The position numbers and the translations under genes were made by a program. Below, one piece after another: positions 7,203 to 13,167 of a stretch of DNA of 19,044 nt. The first letter of the stretch is position 1. The number at the start of each line of letters is the position of its first letter. The notes under the pieces were generated by a model. That model was not told where the DNA came from. It did not search any database and was given only the letters and a program-made list of their open reading frames with translations. The stretch spans positions 1 through 19,044 of the forward strand of contig JAEYOL010000076.1 of NCBI GenBank assembly GCA_023411775.1, read 5' to 3'. Source of the stretch: Bacteroidota bacterium (lineage in GTDB: Bacteria > Bacteroidota > Bacteroidia > Chitinophagales > Chitinophagaceae).

Positions 7203-8504
7203 CTACCTGGTTCGCAACCGGCTGACCACATTCGCGCCGACCTTTCGTCCCTGTGTATACCCGGCTTCAATGGAAGGCTGGTAGTGTATCCCCGCATAAA
7301 ACCTCGACTGCCCGGCTTCTTTCCCTGCATGATCAAAACTGTTAAAGCTCCGCGTATTCATTCCGATTCCGTCGTATGTGTGGTCGGAAAACGCGTAGTT
7401 ATTGCCGAAAACCGATTCTAACGCATACACACCTGATGCGGAAATGGTAGAATGTGCAGACGCATACTCTGGGTGTGGCGGCGTTGAGATCAACGGCAAC
7501 CATTCTGCTTCTCCCATGTACTTTCGCACATAAGTAACCGGCCTGATGGTATGATACTGGTATTTTGCCTGCCAGCAACTGATCGTCGCGTCGTTCATGG
7601 CAACACCCAGGCGCAGGTAAGCTACTGCCCCATCTGGCAAAGAAGTTTTCTCCTTTTCCAATACCTGTTTTAAAACACTAAACCAGTGTCCGAATACAGA
7701 TACATATTGCCCATTGGGCGCATCATCCCAGAATAGAGCGATCGCTTTTTGATCCGGGGTAAGCACCTTGCTTACATCCAGCACTTCTTTTACCATTTGA
7801 TAAAAACCAGACCCGGGCTCTTTCGAAAATGGGATAAGTCCCCCCGGCATCGCACCTGTATTACTGCCTGCAACCAATAGGCGGTTGTTTCCCCATCCCG
7901 GCATATTCGCGCCTGCAAAACCATTGGGTGTAGGCTCCCAGTATCCTTCACCCAGTGGGGTATAAGCCGTATTGGCCTGGCTGGCTCCATCCTGTTTGCT
8001 CCATTCAATTACCGAAGCTGCAATGCTTCTACCATATTCAACGGAAGCGTCGAGATCGAACTTACCACCTACCGCTTCTTCAAAAGTTGTAAAATAGGCT
8101 TCTTCCAAAGAATCAACTGCTTCCACATTATTGATATTGGTGCTATAAAAGAACCGAAGCATGGATGCGATAGCCGCATTTGCAGAAGCGGGGTGAAATA
8201 TTTTGACGCCCTTGGGTTCAACGGGTATCACCAGGTTGCCGTTCAGTTTTGACGCGATACTTTTGTATCCCGGCATTCCACCGACCAAAGATTCATACAA
8301 AGCAACACCTGTGTAAGAAAAATGCCTTGAGTAAGCAATATGCGTTACACCGGTTGTATTCCGTATCAATTGCAGGTGAAGGCCTATCCATCCGGTAAGT
8401 AATTTGGAGTCGCTTTTTACCGGCCCGGGATAGCCCGGGTAATTTTTATGGCACGCTGTAAACAGAAGCATAACCATGCCTGTTAGAAAAAATAACTTTT
8501 TCAT
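7203..8504 (-). CDS. Vanadium-dependent haloperoxidase / PAP2-family lipoprotein
   Basis: A 433-residue predicted lipoprotein of the vanadium haloperoxidase/PAP2 (acid phosphatase) superfamily. The signal MKKLFFLTGMVMLLFTAC places the lipobox cysteine at residue 18. The active-site set is preserved in order: Lys314 and Arg321 in KYQYHTIRP, HPEYASAHS with His351 in place of the usual PSGH, and SRFYAGIHY with Arg401 and His407, the latter being the expected vanadate/phosphate ligand. Known relatives oxidise halides with hydrogen peroxide or hydrolyse phosphate esters; sequence alone does not decide which. The ATG at 8502-8504 was chosen because it begins the lipoprotein signal and avoids a 100-base overlap with the upstream methyltransferase; a GTG at 8645 would be the longer alternative. 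It follows the methyltransferase by 40 bases and ends at a strong terminator. Confidence 0.87.
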   Translation of the reverse strand: MKKLFFLTGMVMLLFTACHKNYPGYPGPVKSDSKLLTGWIGLHLQLIRNTTGVTHIAYSRHFSYTGVALYESLVGGMPGYKSIASKLNGNLVIPVEPKGVKIFHPASANAAIASMLRFFYSTNINNVEAVDSLEEAYFTTFEEAVGGKFDLDASVEYGRSIAASVIEWSKQDGASQANTAYTPLGEGYWEPTPNGFAGANMPGWGNNRLLVAGSNTGAMPGGLIPFSKEPGSGFYQMVKEVLDVSKVLTPDQKAIALFWDDAPNGQYVSVFGHWFSVLKQVLEKEKTSLPDGAVAYLRLGVAMNDATISCWQAKYQYHTIRPVTYVRKYMGEAEWLPLISTPPHPEYASAHSTISASGVYALESVFGNNYAFSDHTYDGIGMNTRSFNSFDHAGKEAGQSRFYAGIHYQPSIEAGYTQGRKVGANVVSRLRTR

Positions 8505-8544
8505 TTTTAAAGGTTTAATAGTTAATAAAAAATCAGGTTCTGGA

Positions 8545-9327
8545 TTATTTTTCTGCAATAAACACCAGGAACTGGTTTTGCAGGTGATACATGTCGCCGG
8601 CGAGCTTATATGGCTGAAGTGCAAAGGCGATCGTGTCTTTAACACGCCTTTCTTCGTTCACGTTGCAAGCAGCTGCCGCTGGGCCGGTACCCATAAAGCT
8701 TTTCACACCATCGCTAAGTTTTTCATAGAGGATAGGGCACTCCACTTTCGATTTGTAAAGTAGTTTCAAACCAATATTTTCAATAATGGACTCCATACGG
8801 CCATCCTCTGAAAGGGCAAACGGACCGGGTGTACCGGGTGGTGGTGGGGGTAATAAGGTACCGATCGCTTTCAGGACCTCGGTTGCTTCACTAAACTCCG
8901 GCTTATCCCAGATACCGATCACAAGACGACCTTTTGGTTTCAATACCCTTCGCGCTTCGGCCAGTGCCCTGGTAAAGTCACCAGCATACTGAAAAGAATT
9001 AAAACCAGTGACTACGTCAAAGCTATTATCAGCAAAAGGTAAAGCTTCAAGGTCCTCTTCCAGGAAGTTGTTGTCGGGGTTTCGATCGCGGGCTACCTGC
9101 AACAAACCCGGTGCCGCGTCAACACCTATGACCTGGGCACCCTGCCTTATAGCCATATAACTGAAAAGTCCGGCACCGCAACCGGCGTCCAATAACAAAG
9201 TGTCATGGGTTAACTTTAATTGTGTCAGTACTTTTTTGTACATCGGGGCAAAGTATGCTTCGAAATACCTCGCCCAATACTCCGGGGCAATGCTCCATAG
9301 TTTTCCCTGGATTTGTTTTGTGCTCAT
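8545..9327 (-). CDS. Class I SAM-dependent methyltransferase
   Basis: A 260-residue methyltransferase of the Methyltransf_11/UbiE-like group. Motif I is LLDAGCGAG at 45-53, the acidic residue after strand 2 is Asp70 (VIGVDAAPG), motif II-like DLEALPFADNSFDVV covers 92-106, and RVLKPKGRLVIGIWDKPEF at 127-145 is the usual post-I region. The substrate is not evident; the family methylates quinone precursors, lipids or small metabolites. A run of five prolines at 160-164 (LLPPPPPGTPGPF) is unusual and would be expected to need EF-P for translation. A TAnnTTTG promoter box and an inverted repeat lie upstream. The haloperoxidase-like lipoprotein gene follows after 40 bases, so the two are probably co-transcribed. 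Confidence 0.9.
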   Translation of the reverse strand: MSTKQIQGKLWSIAPEYWARYFEAYFAPMYKKVLTQLKLTHDTLLLDAGCGAGLFSYMAIRQGAQVIGVDAAPGLLQVARDRNPDNNFLEEDLEALPFADNSFDVVTGFNSFQYAGDFTRALAEARRVLKPKGRLVIGIWDKPEFSEATEVLKAIGTLLPPPPPGTPGPFALSEDGRMESIIENIGLKLLYKSKVECPILYEKLSDGVKSFMGTGPAAAACNVNEERRVKDTIAFALQPYKLAGDMYHLQNQFLVFIAEK

Positions 9328-9363
9328 TGTTGATAAGGTTTAATGTTTGAATGATTAACTATG

Positions 9364-9371
9364 CAAATCTA
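9364..9371 (-). promoter_or_regulatory. -7 promoter box of the methyltransferase-haloperoxidase operon
   Basis: TAGATTTG on the minus strand matches TAnnTTTG exactly, 36 bases before the methyltransferase start codon. The -33 region has no clear TTTG but is overlapped by an inverted repeat at 9392-9406. Motif seen; activity inferred. Confidence 0.5.
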
Positions 9372-9391
9372 ATATCCAACCAGGGCAGTGC

Positions 9392-9406
9392 ACTTTGCTT
9401 CAAAGT
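9392..9406. promoter_or_regulatory. Inverted repeat at the -33 region of the methyltransferase promoter
   Basis: ACTTTG-CTT-CAAAGT is a perfect palindrome with 6-base arms and a 3-base centre. It starts 20 bases upstream of the -7 box, where a dimeric regulator would block or aid RNA polymerase. The regulator is unknown; the AraC gene at 9428 is adjacent, but AraC proteins usually prefer direct repeats. Confidence 0.35.
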
Positions 9407-9427
9407 CCAGAGATTTGACTAAAAAGT

Positions 9428-10324
9428 TCAGGCCGAAATTTTTTGACGTGCAGCAGCGGGTGGTATTCCAAATTGCCTGCGAAAAGAACGGCTAAAATGT
9501 GAAGGGCTTTCAAAACCGCTTTCAAAAGCGGCCTGGCTTACTGAAGTGTCGGTATTGGTAAGCAGGTGCATGGCATGGTTGAGTCTTTTTTCCATAAGCC
9601 ATTTGCCTGGCGTGCTATTGAACTGCTTTTGAAAGTCCCGTTTGAATGCTGACAGGCTTCGGTGCGTCAATACCGCGTACTCTTCCAGTTTAAGGTTGAA
9701 ACAAAAATTGTCTTCCATTACTTTTTGCAGCGACACATTTCTCGGCCTTTTGAGAAGAGAATTAAAAAACGCATGCAGCTCGTGGTTTGCCGGATCATCA
9801 GCGATATTTAATATCAATTCACGGAATTTCAACTCGAGGATGGATGGATCCGGCTCTCTTACATTACCAAAGTAGGGCATCATGGAGTAATAAAATCCCT
9901 CAAGCAACCCGCTGCGGTTTACAGGTATAACGGTCTGGTATCGTTTATCGGACATCCTGATCACACCCGATTTACTACGCAACACGTCGCAAATAAACTC
10001 ATCGGAGATAAAGAATAAAACAATACAAAATTCGGCATCGAAAAATTGCTCCACTATAACAGCACCCTTTTGTACAAACACGCAGGAACCTTTACGCAGA
10101 TCATATGAGCCATTCGCCGTGTGCCAGATCTTTCTGCCCTCTACCACATACGCGATGTAATTGAGATGGCTCCAGATATCCTGGTACTGATTTTCAAGGG
10201 GACAATTGTACCGCGTGATCAGGGTATCCCCACATTTAAGCTGGCGATGGAATACAGGATCGGCCACAATCTTATCGTAAAAATTAATCACCGGGAAAAA
10301 TTGAGGCATGAAATTAACCCGCAT
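9428..10324 (-). CDS. AraC family transcriptional regulator
   Basis: A 298-residue regulator with an N-terminal cupin-like sensing region (about 30-130, beginning CGDTLITRYNCPLENQY) and a C-terminal AraC double helix-turn-helix (about 200-295). HTH1 covers LKLEEYAVLTHRSLSAFKRD near 211-230. HTH2 is in SVSQAAFESGFESPSHFSRS near 261-280, followed by FRRQFGIPP, the AraC signature. The N-terminal part resembles the ExsA-like group common in Bacteroidota. The ATG at 10322-10324 is preferred over a TTG three codons upstream; another in-frame ATG is at 10309. The gene lies 90 bases after an SDR gene and 100 bases before the methyltransferase, so either could be its target; the ligand is unknown. Confidence 0.9.
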   Translation of the reverse strand: MRVNFMPQFFPVINFYDKIVADPVFHRQLKCGDTLITRYNCPLENQYQDIWSHLNYIAYVVEGRKIWHTANGSYDLRKGSCVFVQKGAVIVEQFFDAEFCIVLFFISDEFICDVLRSKSGVIRMSDKRYQTVIPVNRSGLLEGFYYSMMPYFGNVREPDPSILELKFRELILNIADDPANHELHAFFNSLLKRPRNVSLQKVMEDNFCFNLKLEEYAVLTHRSLSAFKRDFQKQFNSTPGKWLMEKRLNHAMHLLTNTDTSVSQAAFESGFESPSHFSRSFRRQFGIPPAAARQKISA

Positions 10325-10414
10325 ATCTGCCAACCTGGATGATCCCTGCGTAAAACAGAACCCATCTTTAGCCGATGCATGGTTTTCCTGAGCCGAACAA
10401 GAACGCCTTAATCG

Positions 10415-11098
10415 TCAACCCTTCCCAAAGACCTTTAAAACCGGCTCTCTTAATACCTGCCCCTCCCCACTACAATAAAAATGAATGACATCTGCGATTG
10501 CTTCCGGCGTAACCCATTTATTAAAATCGGCCCCGGGCATAGAGGTCCGGTTGTCGGGTGTATCGATCGTAGATGGAACAACGACACTGACTACCACATC
10601 GCTTTTTCCGGCTTCTTCATTCATCAATTCCGCCAACCGGAAAAGAAGCGATTTGGCAAGGCTGTAGGCAACCATGGATTTGCCCGACTTTACCTCAAGC
10701 CCCGGACGGGAACCGATGAAGAATATTCGACCAGAACCCTGTTCCATCATTTTGAGAAATACCGGACGGGCGACATGGTAGGCGGTTTCAAAATTGAGTT
10801 TATATTGTTTACCCAAATCAACAGAAGAAGTGTTTTCCAGGTTTCCCATGGCAAATCCACCTACCGTTAGTACAACGGCATCCAGGGATCCCAATTCTTC
10901 TGTTATGGACTTTACAAAGCGGCTTACCTTATCCTCATCGCCCAGGTCGATTACAACCTGCCTGTATCGCGAATTAGCTTCGACTGCAGATGTCTCGCGG
11001 TGCACAGTGCCGACCACTTTATACCCTTCATGCAAAAATTTTTTGACAACGGCCTGTCCAAGGTTTCCTGCTGCACCGGTTACAATGGCGTTTTTCAT
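10415..11098 (-). CDS. SDR family NAD(P)-dependent oxidoreductase
   Basis: A 227-residue short SDR. The cofactor motif is TGAAGNLG at 7-14. The usual NNAG is replaced by TVGG at 78-81, seen in several atypical SDR groups. Asn102, Ser130 (FIGSRPG) and the catalytic pair Tyr145 and Lys149 (YSLAK) are present, with 14 residues between Ser130 and Tyr145 rather than the usual 12. VPSTIDTPDNRTSMPGADFN at 174-193 resembles the substrate loop of quinoid dihydropteridine reductase-like SDRs, and the protein is short in the same way. A dihydropteridine reductase-like role is possible but not shown. The start MKNAIVTGAAG is standard. It lies 62 bases after a BamA-like gene and 90 bases before the AraC gene. 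Confidence 0.87.
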   Translation of the reverse strand: MKNAIVTGAAGNLGQAVVKKFLHEGYKVVGTVHRETSAVEANSRYRQVVIDLGDEDKVSRFVKSITEELGSLDAVVLTVGGFAMGNLENTSSVDLGKQYKLNFETAYHVARPVFLKMMEQGSGRIFFIGSRPGLEVKSGKSMVAYSLAKSLLFRLAELMNEEAGKSDVVVSVVVPSTIDTPDNRTSMPGADFNKWVTPEAIADVIHFYCSGEGQVLREPVLKVFGKG

Positions 11099-11160
11099 GT
11101 CATGATTTTAATATCAAGATACGCAAAATCAAATGGCTTTGAGGTTTGAGAAAGATGATA

Positions 11161-12999
11161 CTAATTAACAGGAACGAACTCCGGCCGCCTGATAAAATTG
11201 CTGTTGTATTTAAAGCGGATATTTGTATTGACTTCAAACCGCCAGCTCTCATTTCGGAAATTCTTGCGCGGAAAATACATGCCCCGGAATTCCGTTGTGC
11301 CGAATATAAGGCTTTCGTTCCTGATCCGGATGCCACCACCGATGGATGCATATAATTTGGGCACCGATTCCTGGTTGACCTTTAAATTGATATAAGTTGC
11401 ATTGGTAAATACAAAGGGTGCAAACCGGAAAAATAAAACGTTCCATGGACTAAAGAAAACCGATTCGGCTTTCGCCGTTGCCCTGAAATTACCAGGTGCA
11501 AAGTTATTTCTCAACTCCTCCAGCCCATATTGGCTTTCGATTCGGACCGGCTCACCAAGCAAACTTTTCATCTGCCTGGTAATGCTGGCCCCGAGAAAAT
11601 AACGCTGCTTCCATCTCTTATTCATGTTGTGAAGGTGACTGAAATAGTCTACCTGCGCCAAAAGATCAATGTCTTCCAGTTGTCCCCGATGTAAATAAGT
11701 TCCTGCCTTTATACTATAGTCAAAATATTGCTGCGATTTTGTAAAAAAATAATGCTGGAAACTCAAACCCACATAAGGTCGCTCTCTTTGCTGTTTTCGT
11801 GTCCATCCGAGGGTTGCTGATCCTTCCATGCCCTCGGGTACGTCTTCATTTCTACCAAAGCCATAAATGTACTGGGTCTTGTAAAAGTTTTGCCTAAAAA
11901 AACTAAACGATCCCAATACCGCCTGTAGATCCGCATAACGGTAGTCGTATTCCTGCTCAAATTTTAAAGGTCGGTAGTCAAATTTTTGCTGCACCCATCG
12001 CAAACCAAGCAGGCGTCTCAAACGTGGTCCGGCACCATTACCATTACCATCTGGCTTGTCGGCATCCATATTCCAGGAAGCCCAGGTATCAACAATATCA
12101 AACTTATACTGGTAGTCCTGCAGGTACAATGAGTCGGTGCTGTAAAAGTTTTGCGTCTTTCGATACTCTACTTCGCCCCCATAGGTCCATTCCATAAACC
12201 TGTTGACCAGGGGTCGTGTGAGCCGAAGATAGCTGACCCTTTCTTCCCGCATACCGGGGTGAATCGTTTTGGAAAAATTGGTGAAGCCCGCCGAAACCGT
12301 CACAAAGCTTCCCATAATATTACGCTTGGTGAAATCAAAACCATAGCCAAACTGCTCGGCTCTTGAAGCGTCAAAAAGCCCCTGCACACTTATTTCGTCG
12401 CCATAACCCATAATGTTATCTTCCTTGATACTGGCCGAAACAGTTTCCGTATTGTGCATCCTGAAACTGCCACCAATCGACAATACATCATAGGTTACTA
12501 CAACAATATCAACGGAGTCGGTACCGGCGACCGGCACCACACGTATCCTGGCATCACGTACAAAGGGCAGGTCGCGAAGATGTCTCACGTTGTCACCCAT
12601 GATATAAGGCGACAATTGCTGGTTGCGGGAGAAAAACAAGTGGTTTCGAAAGACAAAATCCCGGGTTTTCCGGTGCAGGTGATTTGAGAGGCGCTTTAGT
12701 TTGTTATTGATGCCCCTTGACGAATCAATAATATCAAATTCATGAGCCTCAATTTTTATATCGCGAATTATTCGACCTTTATATCGCTGGAAGGGCCGGT
12801 CGTTGCGTAATAAACCCTGGTCCTCCACGGCCGTATCGACGAGAAGGTTTTGGGCCAGCTTCCCGATTATCCCCCGCTGGCGTAATATAATGCTGTCGAT
12901 AGATTTTTTAGTCACGGTGTCAACCTGTCCAAATGAGGAAAAACAAGTGACTGAGAATATGACAAGTAAAAAGGTACGCGTATTTCCTGCAAGGGGCAT
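11161..12999 (-). CDS. BamA/TamA-like outer membrane protein with POTRA-like region and beta barrel
   Basis: A predicted 612-residue outer-membrane protein. A signal peptide (MPLAGNTRTFLLVIFSVTCF to about residue 24) is followed by a region rich in charged residues. A POTRA-like segment near 75-170 (YKGRIIRDIKIEAHEFDI; NVRHLRDLPFVRDARIRVVP; DIVVVTYDVLSIGG) comes next, then about 430 residues of alternating aromatic strands typical of a 16-stranded Omp85-type barrel. It lacks the full set of POTRA repeats of BamA, so it is more likely an accessory Omp85/TamA-like protein than the essential BamA. The ATG at 12997-12999 gives a clean signal peptide; an in-frame ATG at 13083 adds 28 residues that would bury the signal. 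It is divergent from another barrel gene on the plus strand, with a 168-bp shared upstream region. Confidence 0.82.
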   Translation of the reverse strand: MPLAGNTRTFLLVIFSVTCFSSFGQVDTVTKKSIDSIILRQRGIIGKLAQNLLVDTAVEDQGLLRNDRPFQRYKGRIIRDIKIEAHEFDIIDSSRGINNKLKRLSNHLHRKTRDFVFRNHLFFSRNQQLSPYIMGDNVRHLRDLPFVRDARIRVVPVAGTDSVDIVVVTYDVLSIGGSFRMHNTETVSASIKEDNIMGYGDEISVQGLFDASRAEQFGYGFDFTKRNIMGSFVTVSAGFTNFSKTIHPGMREERVSYLRLTRPLVNRFMEWTYGGEVEYRKTQNFYSTDSLYLQDYQYKFDIVDTWASWNMDADKPDGNGNGAGPRLRRLLGLRWVQQKFDYRPLKFEQEYDYRYADLQAVLGSFSFFRQNFYKTQYIYGFGRNEDVPEGMEGSATLGWTRKQQRERPYVGLSFQHYFFTKSQQYFDYSIKAGTYLHRGQLEDIDLLAQVDYFSHLHNMNKRWKQRYFLGASITRQMKSLLGEPVRIESQYGLEELRNNFAPGNFRATAKAESVFFSPWNVLFFRFAPFVFTNATYINLKVNQESVPKLYASIGGGIRIRNESLIFGTTEFRGMYFPRKNFRNESWRFEVNTNIRFKYNSNFIRRPEFVPVN

Positions 13000-13167
13000 A
13001 CAGAGCTGTTTGGTGACAGGTAAACAATGCAAGGTACATGCTAAATTAGGCATATAGGCCCGGGAAAAACAATTAGGCTCCATACTGCTAAAATTCCGAG
13101 GCTATGTGGAGTTAGTTACCCTTTTATAGTTAGCACGACATTTGTTTTACATGAAGAAAAACAAAAC
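13000..13167. promoter_or_regulatory. Divergent promoter region between the two outer-membrane barrel genes
   Basis: This 168-bp gap must hold promoters for both divergent genes. On the plus strand, GACATTTG (13137-13144) is one mismatch from TAnnTTTG and lies 23 bases before the start at 13168. On the minus strand only a poor match (TACCTTG near 13032-13038) is seen. No repeat or RNA structure was recognised. Confidence 0.35.

Noticed and set aside
8505..8645. Longer start (GTG at 8645) for the haloperoxidase-like gene
   Set aside because: It would place 47 residues before a perfect lipoprotein signal and overlap the methyltransferase gene by about 100 bases.
10481..10870. 129-codon open frame on the plus strand
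   Set aside because: Antisense to the second SDR gene; no motif and no promoter or start signal of its own.
13000..13083. Longer start (ATG at 13083) for the POTRA-barrel gene
   Set aside because: It would put 28 polar residues ahead of the signal peptide; the ATG at 12999 gives a normal secretory N-terminus.
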